Below, one piece after another: positions 1-12,400 of a stretch of DNA of 64,000 bases (its first letter is position 1; every line of letters begins with the position of its first letter). Source of the stretch: Rhinopomastus cyanomelas. Its lineage: Eukaryota; Chordata; Aves; Bucerotiformes; Rhinopomastidae. The position numbers and the translations under genes are program-made. The notes under the pieces were generated by a model, which was given only the letters and a program-made list of their open reading frames with translations, ran no database searches and was not told where the DNA came from. The stretch spans positions 836,404-900,403 of the forward strand of contig VXBP01001113.1 of NCBI GenBank assembly GCA_013400115.1, given 5' to 3'.

Positions 1-281
1 GCTATTCTCAGTGTGATCTAGTGATAGGACGAGGGGCAATGGTTGTAAGCTGGAACATAGGAGGTTCCACATCAAACTGAGAAGGAACTTCTTCCCGGTG
101 AGGGTGATGAAGCACAGGAACAGGCTGCCCAGGGTGGTTGTGGAGTCTCCTTCACTGGAGACATTTAAGACCCTTCTGGATATGTTCATGTGTGACCTGG
201 TGTAGGTGATCCTGCTCTGTCAGGGGGATTGGACTAGATGATCTTTTGAGGTCCCTTCCAATCCGTAATGATTCTATGATT
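1..281 (+). mobile_element. CR1 LINE 3' end
   Basis: Truncated by the window edge. Shows the CR1 C-terminal and 3' UTR signature: TAGTGATAGGACGAGGGGC, AACAGGCTGCCCAGGG, GATTGGACTAGATGATC, GGTCCCTTCCAATCC and the ATTCTATGATT tail. It closely resembles the copy at 55.24-55.76 kb. Confidence 0.95.
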
Positions 282-2284
282 TCAGAACAAATCCCAGTCC
301 ACAGTACGGTCTTGTAAAGAGAGCCAGCTCCTTCTCTATGAATCCCTCTTTCTCCTTCCTGTAACTTCAATGAGCTTGAGGGTTCTTTGGGGGAGAATTG
401 TTAGAAGGGGAAAATACAAATCTCTCTTCAGCCCCCAAGTCTCCCTCTGTCATTCACAAGTCTACTGAATGAAATGTATGTCTCTCAGCAGGGTGTAAAT
501 AGGAAGGATTATGCCTCTATTACTAATGAAAAACAGTGGCCTGGCATTATTCAGCCATCCAGCGCACAGGATCTGCTCAGAAGCCAGCCCTTTGGCCTCA
601 GATATTTATGTATTTCCTAGGAGATGGGTAGGTTTAATTACAAAGTGGTTTGGCTATGAGGCCATGATTCCTTGTGTGATTCCTTGGTTGTGTTCGCACC
701 AACAGTGCAGCTCCAGGCCCAAATAAACAAACAAAGCAAATGAAAGGTCCCTCTAGCTTACATCGTCTAAACATGGCACTGAAGATGCCAAGACAGCCCT
801 ACTCAAATCATCCCAGGCACAAAAGACTTGGTTCTAACCTTACAGTCGTTTCCTGCCAAACACGTACATGCAAGTATCCACGCTCCAGTGTAAATGGCCT
901 CATCTTCTTACCAAGAAAAGAGGAGCGGGCATCAGGCCCACCAAAGTAGCTGTCCACTGTATACCACACTGTATACAATGGTCAGCTCTGTAGCCACACA
1001 CTGGAACATGGAATGACACTGCTGCTTCTCCCCAGGAGAACTTCACACGGGCATGGAAAACAAAAACCCTACTTTAAAATGTTCAAAAGACTCCTACATG
1101 CAGACAGCAAGCACATGCTAATGAATGGGATCTCCTCCCCTTCCAAGGCCATTGGTGGTCTTGTCTTACCTCTCCACTGAGGAAGTACAGACACACAGCA
1201 CTACCAAGGAGGTTCTCAGCACTTGGCAGCATCAAGTCTGCTATGCCCAGCTGCTCTGTGGGAAGCACAGTTCACTGACATGTTCAGGCCTGCTCTAGGC
1301 TGAACATAGGCAGCTGTCTGCCTAGCTGTTAATGCAGCCTCTCGTTATGTGTCCATGGCTGTATTTCCTTTCTGCTAAAAGAGAAACAGTGCAGCACCTA
1401 AAAGACTCCTGGAGAGCCTCAGCTAGTCCAGAGACTGCATTTTACCTGCTTAGAAGAGCAAACTGACATAAGTACAGCCCACCTGTCCTCTGGGTACTGT
1501 CCCAGTTTCCCATCTGCTCCCAAGTGCATCTGAAGGTGGCCATTTTAACCTAATAAGCATTGGATTACTTGTTTTTCTAAGAGGCCACCTCTCTGCCATC
1601 ACATCCTCAACCACTGCCCTCATCAGTTGGGCCCCTCTTTACGGGTTTTTTACCTGCTGGGCACGGCTGACAACAGAGGTACAGTAGTCAGTTAATGCAG
1701 GCAGCTACAGTGCTCTCTGCCCAAAATGTTTGATTTCCAATGAGAGTTAGAAGGAGAGAGAAAAGTGAACAGCAGCATAACTTCCCAGAACAAGAAGCAA
1801 GAGTTCTTCTATGCTGTTAGACGGGCATGATCAGCCTGCTGCAGCAATGACCTCTCTCAGCCCTGCTTTCAAAAGTCCAGCCTCCTACCAAAACATCATA
1901 CTAACTAGGACAATTAGGTTTCAGACTACTTCTAGAGGTGCAGAACCATTGTGTGACTCTGAATCACCCCTTGCAGCAGAGAGAGCTCCGCCAGCAACAG
2001 GCAGGGAGAGGATAACGTGACCAGAGCAACAATTCCTCCAAGACGGTATGGACACTATGATAATGTGGAATGCAGTACCAGATTGGGAATATTGGAGACA
2101 TGTAATAGTCTTCAGCCTGATACCTGAGCTTAAGCTAATCTGGTGTCAAAACCACCATGAGTAAACCATTTCAAAAGCCAGACGTGGAAAGGATGGAAGT
2201 GATACAATTTTCACTGCCTATTGTAATATCATGGAAAAGAGCACCTGATATTGGACAAAAAAACCCACATGTTACGTCCTGGAT
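282..2284. other. No gene recognised
   Basis: Unique, CpG-poor sequence; all open frames are under 80 codons and lack family resemblance. Confidence 0.6.
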
Positions 2285-2955
2285 ATGATCAAGCAACTTT
2301 ATTCATTAAAGAGCCAGGTGGCCAAAACTACCAAAGAAGAATTGAAGACGTATTGCAAGGATTCAGAATATACAAGTAAGAAGTACAAGAGGAAAAGCCA
2401 AGCTGTTTCAGATTCTATGGCTGCTAAATCCAAAGCTAAAATAAAGAAGACAGAAGAATTACAAAAACGGGGAAACTCCTTGACTACTGTGGGAAAAGAA
2501 CGAAAAGTCTTTCACTAATGTACAGAGCTAGAAGGTAACTAACAATGAAAAAAAGAGAGATTGCCCAATCTTTTCCTACAGTGGATACATCAGTAGAATT
2601 CAAAAAAACAGTGCTCTCATTTGTGCAGACTGCACATTCCTTTAAAGAAATGCTGTTTCTGCAGACTGCCATTTGGGTTGTTACTAGAACAACAAACTGT
2701 TGATGGTATGGATACAGATGGCATTTTAAACCGGGGTAAAACAGCAAAAGAAAATTATCAAAGGCTCAAGGCAATTTTGAAGAGAGCAAAAGCTGCTAGG
2801 CTGAATGAACGTGAAATATGTAAATCCATTTAAGAGAGATAACGTACCCTCCAGCAAGAGCAGAAAAGCGTGCAGGCAGATCATGATAAAGTTGGAATCA
2901 CCATCAATATCCATTCTTCAACATACAAAGGGTTACTAACATACCTTGAAAGGGT
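2285..2955 (+). pseudogene. Possible decayed coding remnant, Lys-rich
   Basis: A 77-codon frame (2285-2518) gives a helical, Lys-rich peptide (MIKQLYSLKSQVAKTTKEEL, with YTSKKYKRKSQ and AAKSKAKIKKTEELQKRG). After stops and frameshifts comes another charged stretch (ENYQRLKAILKRAKAARLNE at about 2742-2806) and then, in another frame, LQQEQKSVQADHDKVGIT (about 2851-2905). Coil-like composition recurring in one direction across three frames is what an old retrocopy or gene fragment would leave. I do not recognise the family, and the absence of a clear poly(A) tail leaves chance as a real alternative. Confidence 0.25.
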
Positions 2956-3366
2956 AAGCTGTGCAGGGAACACATGCCTAAACTAGCTGTATTAACCAAT
3001 GACACTACAGCACTGCTCTGCCGAACTGTCAAAAAACACAGGGTGGAAATCTCAATACAAATGGTGAGAAACTGAAAGAGCTAAAGGAAGTGTCCCTGCA
3101 GGCATTAGGACCATAAACACAGCATTAATCTGTCAGTGGACACGTCAAAGAGCATAATGACATCACCACTTTACAGCATAATATTAAACATGGAAAGCAG
3201 CAGCACATGGCTTTTTGGCACCAATAAAAACTGGATGGATGCAAAAAGGAGACAATGGTACAGGGTGCGCTTTTGACTCTTTTTTTTCATTTTAAATATA
3301 ATCTTATTTAATATAATGTGCATTCTCTGAAGCAGCCAATAATTCTATTTTCTCATTGTCCAGACA

Positions 3367-3421
3367 AGATTGGACTAGATCATCTTTCGAGGTCCCTTCC
3401 AGTCCCTAATGTTCTGTGATT
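3367..3421 (+). mobile_element. CR1 LINE 3' tail fragment
   Basis: About 55 bp: GATTGGACTAGATCATC, GAGGTCCCTTCCAGTCC, then TAATGTTCTGTGATT. This is only the last 3' UTR segment, a very short 5'-truncated insertion. Confidence 0.85.
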
Positions 3422-3810
3422 TAAGAATGAAAGCATACTTCAAACGAAAGCAGGAAAGAGTTCTACTGGCCAGTGCTCCAATTTCTAGGGCACTTAAACA
3501 AAAGTCCAGAACTTAATTGTGTGTGTATCAGTCTCTTTTTAAAGTTAGTAACTTTGTCTCAAAATTTGGACACTGATTTCCAGGGGAAAGACTGCATTTT
3601 GACTGAGATTATTAGTAGAATTTGGGAAAGCATGCTTCAAACTGCTAGCACAGGTTAAGGTAGAGCATTTCTAGCACTAGAGAGGACTTTCTAAAACGGA
3701 TGACTCCCAAGATGTTCTGCTGTCTTTACAATGTCAGAATGTTACTGATCATTTGGGAGTTGGGAAATCTTAACGGTATCTCTGAATTATTTTAAGCCAG
3801 CCACAGGTAC

Positions 3811-4145
3811 ATAGCTATCTACAACTACCTGAAAGGAGGTTGGAGCAAGAAGGGGGAAAGCCTCTTCTTCCAGGTGGTAAGCCATAGGTCCAGGAGAAAT
3901 GGCTGCAAGCTGTGCCAAGAAAAGTTTAGGCTGGATGTTAGAATTTCTTCACTGAAATGGTTGCTGGGCACTGGAACAGGCTGCCAAGGACAGTGATTGA
4001 GTCACCATCCCTGGAGGTATTTAGCAACACGTGGACCTGGTGCTTAGGGACATGGTTTATTGGTAACTTGGCAGTGCTGTGTCAAAGATTGGACTTGATG
4101 ATCTTAAACGTCTCTTCAAACTAAAGAGATTCTATGATTCTGTGA
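3811..4145 (+). mobile_element. CR1 LINE 3' end
   Basis: Begins in the C-terminal coding part (CTACAACTACCTGAAAGG), followed by CTGGAACAGGCTGCC, CCCTGGAGGTATTTA, TTGGACTTGATGATCTTAAA and a CTATGATTCTGTGA tail. It belongs to the GATGATCTTAAA-type subfamily, distinct from the copy at window position 1. Confidence 0.92.
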
Positions 4146-6829
4146 GCAGAATTCCAGGGTGTGGCAGAAAGTTTAAAAGTGAATAGCAGAAGAGCTCATG
4201 TGGATAAACTGGAATAACATAAGCTCTTAAAAATATTATGCATTTGTACTTCCTCATCTTAGTTTTACAATGTTGTACTAAAGCTAAATGTGCATGTCAT
4301 AAGTATTTTTTCTAATCTGAGGTGTTACTGTATCAGGTACACCAACAGGTAACTGTCACTCACTGTTGAGGGGTTACACGAATTCAGGCACTGTGCAGTA
4401 AAGTCCACCCAAGTTACACAGTGCATAGTCCTCCTTAAGTCCAGTCCTGTCTCAGGATGCTGGAAAATAACATCAAGCTAATCAAGTACTTGTTAAAAAA
4501 TAGTGAAGATCCAGACACCAGCCTGTGTTTAGGCTGTTCCTGTTATGTTAGCGGACAGCACTGGTAAACACTATAATTTCACCCCCTGACATTTTATGCA
4601 GAAGAAATCCTTAAGAAAAAGAATGATGAAAATGATAGTACAGAACCTTAGAATCACAGATATGTGGAAAACATATATAATTAATCTGCATCTCAGTATG
4701 ATTTCCAGGAAGATGGTTTTCATTAAATGAAAATTTTTGTAGTTTCAAAGCAATTGCAATAATCATTTCAGTCAAAATGTGAGCAACAGCTCCCACTAAA
4801 TGCTGATAGTATTGGCAACACTTCGTGAAATGCACTGGTTTTGTTAAGCAAGCAGTTGAAAAAAAATCAATAAATGGGAAGTTTGATTGACACTATCAGA
4901 TGTCTTCCTCAGACCATCAGTGGATCACAACAAATACCAGCTCTTAGTGAGTGGGTTTTTGGATTCTACTCTAGGTAGTGAAATTAGGACAAATTCTCTT
5001 CATTATTAGCCGCTCCAGATCTTTGGAGAAAGCCCAGTTAACAGTAAAGAATTGATCACATGCTTAAAGGGAATTTTACACAGATAGAGCACTTTAACTA
5101 TAAGCCCTCTCAGACAAGGCAATCTTTGATTTTGCTTCTATACATTACTGGTGCTAGAGAATCCATGACCAAGACTCTACAAGTCAATTAGCCTTACATG
5201 GCAGTGTGAGAAGGCTTTTGAAGACTTGCCAAAGCCCCCTCTTCTCTCCACAGCTTCCAAATTGCTCCTTTCCCCAAATGTCTACTCTTCTTCCTGACAT
5301 GAGGTGACTTATACACCTCCACTTCTCCTGGCCATGACCTATTAGAGTGACACAATCATTACGTAAATACTTAAGTGAGATATAAGCAAACTGTGGACCA
5401 CCTCCTAGGACCACAGTAAGAAATAAGATCTTGTCAGCTCTGGTATTTTACACAGATGGATAAGTAGATAATCCCCTTCTACAATATCCATCAGGGATGT
5501 GATAAAATCACGAGATGCAGTAAACATCCCTTCCTACTTAATAAAGCCTAGCTTTCATTTACATCCCACCTTTACCAGGAAATTAATGCAGAATCCTTTG
5601 GATCTGTTATCATATACCGTCTATGAAGACGTACCCGGCACAAGCAGTGGACACACACCCTGGGCTAGACTCTTATAGATTCTCAGACTCTTTCTTTGGG
5701 GAAATGAATTACAAAACTAAGCAAACAGCTGGTAGCATTCAAAGTCTTGCTTCTAATTCAAGACTAGCAATAATTGTGGGGACTAAAACTCGCATCCTGA
5801 CTTCTAATTTGGCATCAAACTATAATTAAATGAGTGAAAGATAAAGGCTAAGGTTAGGAACCAAGGAACATCACCTACTACTCTGTGACAGACAAGCTAT
5901 TAGAGGTCTTCATAAAACATTTTTGAGTGGTGTCTGCCCATTCCAGAGCTGAATAGAGTCCAGAAAAATTACTTTCTTGAAAATCATAATCTAGATCTTT
6001 TTTATCCTTTGGCCTCTCATGTAAAACAATGCAGGGCACATACCGTGCCAAGGCTGCTTAGTATTGGATTTCACTGCCTATACCTCCTAGTCTGCTTTGT
6101 GTGTATTGCACTACAGTTCCGTCACTCAAACACCCTTGACTTCAGCAAGAATCGATTCCGGATCTGTTCTTCCCTCCGTGACACTGGCTGACACTGGGAA
6201 AACGAAACATGGTGAAAAGTACTGTATATTAGCCTTCTCATGAATGCTACAGGGGTAGTGCTAAAAGCCTGGGCTGACGTCTCGCAGAAAGCAAGGGCTC
6301 TTTGTTTACACAGCAGCAACTGAAAAATACTTGCTGCATGCAGAGACCACAAAATAAGGGAAATTAAGTCAGCACCCAGATGGTGCCTAGCAAGTACTAC
6401 TTACAGCAAGAGAAAACAGATCTAGAAGGAGCACTGTTTAGATAAAGTCTAGAGATTGAAGTTGCAAGCAAGACATCTTGCAACATTTTTCAAAGGTAAA
6501 GCCTTGCTCCTCCAACTCAGCAGAAGAAAGACTCCCACCCCTTTGCCTTCCTTCAGATAAGACACTCTTGCTCTATAGATGCCAAATGAATGTATCGGGT
6601 TTGTGTCTCGCTCTTTCCAGGGGGAACAGTATTGCATCCCAGCATGGCAGGAACCCTAAGCAGAAGGATCTAGCGGGACAGATGGATGAGCAGAGATGTA
6701 ATTCCAGAGGAAAGCTGCTGTCATCCCATTAAAGATGAGGTTAAAGGTAGCTGCAATGAAGGAGTGGGAGATATTTCACTGGGGGAAATGGAGTGGCACT
6801 GAGCTTTGAAATTGCACTGCATGAGAATA
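4146..6829. other. No gene recognised
   Basis: Unique AT-rich sequence. The stretch 4680-4790, with GCAATTGCAATAATCATT, is mildly enhancer-like; nothing else stands out. Confidence 0.55.
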
Positions 6830-7030
6830 TTAATAAAAAAGTTAATGACGCAATGTGCTTTTTGCTCTACATTAATTACACTTTTACATTCCAGTTTTTA
6901 ATGCATTCTGCACTAGACTTTATTTTACATTCCAGGATGGGGAAAATATAATTGCAGCTTTAATTTCTATAGCCAAACCCTGATAAGATCACAGCTGTGA
7001 AAATCTCATAAGAGCTTTAAATTAAGTTAA
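6830..7030. promoter_or_regulatory. Candidate conserved non-coding element
   Basis: Repeat-free AT-rich block with many TTAAT/ATTAAT cores (ATTAATTACAC, TTTAATGCATTC, TTTAATTTC), a TGATAAGATC GATA-type site and a CAGCTG E-box. This composition is typical of vertebrate developmental enhancers. Conservation is inferred, not seen. Confidence 0.3.
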
Positions 7031-7980
7031 AAAAACAGTTCCTTTCCTTCCTCTCTCTGCTTCTTCTTCCTGTATGAGATGCCTTCAGCAGACATGGTGA
7101 AAGTGTTGGTTCAAGGTAGTATCTCTCTCTCCCTGGCATGAAGACCTTTTCTGAAGTCAGCACCATAAGGCCTGGACCATCAAATACCAAGTACAACTGC
7201 TGGGGCATGTACAACTTAAAATAGTTGAGACAGCTTTTTGTCTTTGTTATTTGCACTGCGGATCCAGCCCCACCACTTTGAGTCTTCACATCCTCATTCC
7301 ATGAACTACAGCATAAGCCACTGGCGATGCCAGTACAAAAAGGTAGCTCTTCCAAAATAATGTCAGTGTTCCTAAATTTGTGGGTCCCTATCTCAAGATC
7401 CCTAACGTAAGCTACAGTCTAATAAAAGTGAGAGATCAGATAATCTATTCTCCTACCCTTGAAAAGATTACTACACAAGAATCTTCCTCGACATGTACTC
7501 CAACGTGGGTGCAAGCGATTTCTCTTTGAGAAACCATGACATTCCTGAATCACTTCTCCTTGGACTCTTGACATTTTTGCCTCTAAACTGTCCCAAACTG
7601 GATATCCCTATTTTTTCTCTCCTGAAGTCAAACTTGGTCCTCCAATTAGACTAGACTCGATATTCCTGTCCACCATTACTACCTATGCCTGTTGGTTATT
7701 TTAATAGGAGAAAGAAATCTCACCTGCAAGAGTTTCTTTGGTAAAAGAGAATAGTCAGAATACCTCTTTCCAAAATCCTATACAGATGGGACAACAAACA
7801 TCAAGCGTAGGTTTGTTTCTTCATAAAGGTTTTACTAAACCTCTCAGCTCATTCCCCAGAATCAGTTCCCAGTTTACACCTCTGTAAACAAAAGCAGAAT
7901 CCATCACTCACAGCCATATTATTTTCCTTGATTGTTCCCTACATGCAAAAAGCAGAAGAGGAATGTGTTTTCACAAGTGA

Positions 7981-8035
7981 AATGGAGAGAGAGAAGAAAA
8001 TAGGAGAGATTGAGAGGAAGGAAGAGAGAGAGTCT
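7981..8035. repeat. GA-rich low-complexity tract
   Basis: An almost pure purine run (GGAGAGAGAGAAGAAAATAGG, then GAGAGGAAGGAAGAGAGAGAG), a common decayed GA microsatellite type. Confidence 0.8.
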
Positions 8036-8139
8036 CTAAAACCTCATTTTCCTGGTAATTTACTCTTCTATGCAGTTGAGTCCTGCTGCTCGTAAGCCAA
8101 TTCCTGTTACAATATTAGATATAAACAAGTAAACTGTGT

Positions 8140-8310
8140 AATGGATCACATTAAGCAGGCCCTGCATCTTGAGGCAGGATTTAATTTGCATGGCAGATTA
8201 TCTTGTCTGCAGTAGGAGAGGCACCCTGGGGCACTGACTGCATTAATAGGATCTAGTCTCTTAAAATCCATTAAGTCAATTGAGTGGACCAGACTATAAT
8301 CTCATTTCAA
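8140..8310. promoter_or_regulatory. Candidate conserved non-coding element
   Basis: Unique block with TTTAATTTGCATGGCAG (octamer-like ATTTGCAT), GATTATCTTGTC (GATA-type), GCATTAATAGG and CATTAAGTCAATTG. There is no coding potential. Conservation is inferred from motif density only. Confidence 0.28.
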
Positions 8311-9254
8311 ATCCAGCGTGAAAATGCTTAAACACTAGCCCTATGACACCAACAGCAGAGAAGTGACTAAAGGGACATTGGAGACTGCACTGTGCCATAT
8401 TGCCTGCCTGCTGGGAGCAGGGAAGGGAGGGGAAAAGGGTAGGGCTCATTCCCTTTTAGCAAACTCCATTCAGAAAATACTGACAGCAGGAGTGAGGTGA
8501 GGAAAGGAGACAAGAGCTAAGTAAGAAGAAAGACCATGGAGTTTATCCCAAGCAATGACAGTGGCTTGTTTAACAATGTGAATTGGCTGATGAAGTTCTG
8601 GATATTGTTCAAACACAATCAGAAATACTGAACGATGAATGGGGGTATGTCTACTATGATAGAACATTCTACTGTGAGTCCTCAAGAACACAGATCTTCA
8701 AACAGTACAGAAAACAGAATGAGTCCGGAAAATGCACTATTGCAATGAAAATGTATTAATTGCAATAACAAGAATGTAAAAGTTGTGGAAACCTAGGCTT
8801 ATGGCAAGATCTGGAGTGCCACCAGCATGCAACGTTCTTAAATTCAGGCACATTTACATACAGTTATCCTTAGCCTAGCTAGTCTGAGTAAACTTTTCCC
8901 ACTTGCCCTATGGGAAAAAATTAGGCACAGGCTTGATTTGTCTTTAAAAGCCTGGTCACAAGCTCCCCAAGGGAAGAACCAGATTTGGTTTGGATATATG
9001 TAAAATATTTAGCATGGGTCTGAGGTTTTGGCACTTTGACCATACTATAACAACTCTGTAACCACAAATAGCAGTAACAGTAGTAAACGACAGACAAAGC
9101 CAGGTAGAAACTCAAAAGGAAGAAAAAAGACATAGTATCATAACATAAAAATTGGAACAGTAAAAAACCTCCGGGACCAAACAGCATTTATGCAAAAGCT
9201 CTAAAGAACTTAAAGTATAAAGAAGTTACTAACAAAAATATTCAATATATCATT

Positions 9255-9460
9255 AAAAATGGCCACTTTCCCCACCAGGCTGGAAGGGAGCCAACACTCT
9301 GTGCTTCTTTTAAAAGAGGTGCTAAGGGCAATCATGGGAATTATAGACCTCAGTGAGCCTTACGCCAGTACCAGGAAAAATAGCAGAGAAAATCATTAAA
9401 GACAGAGTTATAAAGCACCAGGCTAGGTGAGTATAACGTAGTAAAGAAGCAGCTCAGATT
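9255..9460 (+). mobile_element. Decayed LINE reverse-transcriptase fragment
   Basis: Translation of the sense strand gives a run like F-K-R-G-A-K-G-N-H-G-N-Y-R-P followed by a P-G-K-I-type stretch and I-I-K-D-R-V-I-K-H. This matches the N-terminal RT block (GNYRPVSLTSVPGK-M/I) of CR1-clade LINEs. Frameshifts interrupt it. It is older than the other CR1 copies and has no recognisable 3' tail, so it is probably from an ancient CR1/L3-like family. Confidence 0.6.
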
Positions 9461-12400
9461 CTCCAAGCTGACTTTCTGACCTGCTAGTGTTCCCTGGAAA
9501 TGTCAGCACCTCTGAAATAGCAATGATACGTACAAGTCAGTTAGCAATTCTGGATTGCATAAAAAGACACATTCAAAGATTTTGGAGCTCCGCTCCCACT
9601 GACATGCACAAGCCGCAAGGGTGGGATTTTACAGTACACCACTGATTTGACAAGAAAATTAATGAAAGTGGCATTCAGTTCTTTCAAGAATCCCATTCTT
9701 CACAAACTGCAGCAATGTCTCTAGGAGAGATCAACTTATGCACTGAAACCCAAAAGACGGGCCTCTCCACTTGGCTGCAGCAGGCTGCTGAGGTGTCTGG
9801 TTCCTGGGACACACATAGTACCATGTGTCCTTTATACCCACGGGGGATATCAGAAGGCCATACCAGGTACATCCTCAATGCTGAAGCACTTGGGGAATGG
9901 GCTGTGGCTGAAAGGGCCATAGCAGCCCTGTTCAATAGCCCACTATTAACAAGTGGCAGAATGTCACCCAGAGCCATACCAAGCTGTCATGAATGAAGCT
10001 GACCTCATGAGCCCAAGGATACAAATTGATTAGATTCTTAAACAAAACCCAAAATGTCACCTGTAAGAAAAACCTTCTCAAACCAAATAAATCGCCCACT
10101 TCCAATCCTCCAATTGTGTGGTTTTGCTCTGATGCATTTACAGCATCTTGGATGCAGTTAATTTACATGTATACAATTCTTATTTCTTTCCAGTGAGAGA
10201 TCTCCTGGCTTGTAGTGCCTGGCAGCACCCACACTGTTATAGTTCTCAGCACTAGTCCCTCCTTTGCCAAGACATAGCTTCTCCTTCCTAGCCCCTTTAA
10301 GTTCTGCAGACCTGCTGCTCAATCATGTCATGAGATCCCAAGAGACTGATATTAATCCAGTGGTGACAATCAGTCATAACAAGTTAGACACATTCTCCAG
10401 TTCAAGAAATCACTCCACTGTGATTGACAGACGCTGTGTACCAAAGAGATCACCGAATACCCATCCTTATATGTTCACCTTGTAGGGAGACAGGATCCTA
10501 TGGAAGATGGATCTTTGGCTTGGTCCTGTGCACCAGATTTTACATCTTGAGCACTGGACTCTTGAACACCTGAGTTTTCTAAAATTTGGAGAGGCACAAG
10601 CACAGCCCTACTCTTTTCTTTCGGAGTTGCTTACTTCTAAGTGCCACCCTCCCCAAAGGAAAAGAAGCATTCAAATAGCAGCTTCTGCTTAAACTCAACA
10701 TTTTCTCAGCTGTCCTCACCCAAACTGCTGAACGTAACCTCCAGGGTCGTGAGGAATAAAGGCAGCCACTCTTCTTAGAGCTCTAAAATTGCACTAGGCA
10801 CTAGTCAGTGCCACAGGACTTCTGATAGGGTAGATGCTTGCAGACAAATACTCCTTCTGCAGACACATTGAAGGCGGGACCATTTTGCTGGGTATGAAAA
10901 ACTGTTACACGACTTGGAGGAATGCAGAAAGAAATTTTTTAGCTCATGGGGTTTTATAGCTGGTTTTTGGGCCACTCTCTGCAGTCCCTGAAGGATTGTT
11001 GTGGCTTAAAGACACAACCCAAGCTGTTACCTTTAAAGTGAACTGCAACTTGCAGAGCAAACCACATCCTGCCCAGTCCAAATTGCTCACCTAATGTCCT
11101 GAATTATCACAGAACACCACTATTCATTTCTCTTTGAAGGAAAGAGAGAACCATCAGCTGTTTGCAAATCACAGTATCATCTAGCTCTCCCACACAAACC
11201 GCAGATCCAAAGGCCTCATCTTTTGAAACCACAGGGAGGTCCCAGGGGCCCCAAGAAACAGAAGTCTAGTAGTTTGCTTTCCGCTAGATATACAATCGCA
11301 GGAGTGTGCAGTCTGTGTAGTATGTAGTAGAAGGGAAAACATCTCCCCTTAGACACTGCTGGTACGTATTGAAGATACATCAAACCACCCATTCACTTGA
11401 ACCTGCAGGGAGACAGCAAAAACCAAGGTGTATTACACAGAGCTAATGAATATAGCCAGCTCCTCCATGGAGCTCTGGCTTATCAATGGGTTACAAATTG
11501 CAGAACAAGGATGAAAAATTTATTTCTGTACCTTGAAAGCAAGACCCAAAGCATAGCAGGATACACCAAAAATCATTGTAACACCATCCCTTCTACTCTT
11601 CAACTTCAGCTTCTATTTTACAGTGAAGCAGTCCACCTTTATTTCAAGCATATAGGAAAAATAGAATGTGTGCTGTTCCTAAAGCCATCAGTATCTGCTC
11701 AAGTCTGACAAAATATTGAAACAATGGTTCCAAGAAGCACAAGACTGACCCATCCATTTCCCCGAGTGGCTCACTTGCCTCCTGATAACAATCTGCTAAA
11801 TATCCTCCCTTAATTAGCTGCTGTTCCTTGAAGCAAGTAAGAATGCAATGTGAAGACTGTGCTAGGACTATCTTTATATAAACTACATAAGCTACTCAAA
11901 GATACAGTTTATTTTGCTGAAAAAAAAAAAGCTGGCAGTTTTGGGGGATGCCTCTAACTTATCTCTCCCTCATCAAGAATGCCCTGGATACAACAGGACC
12001 AAAAGACCAAAAAGACAAGCAAAAGGAAACTGCAAGGTTCTTCAAGATGCCCTTCAGAGCCCACAGTGTGACTGAATGGATGCTGTGGGCTTCCATCATG
12101 CTACAGAGAAGGGTCTATCTGCATTTGGGTGTAAGAAAGGTCATGAATTGCACATACAGAGGGGGAAACATACATTTTTAGGAGATCAGTATGAGCATTA
12201 CTGAGGTCCATGGCTTGGAGGACTGCGGAACAAAGAACAAAGCAAAGCCATTCTCTCTGGCCAATTTATGTATAATTAAACAGAAGGCAAGAAAACACAG
12301 GCTAAATACAGGAAAAATGTTTGAAAATAAGCCAAATAGTATGTCATTACTACCTTACACAAAACTTGCCAGTATATACAATGAAGAGTGAATATACAAT

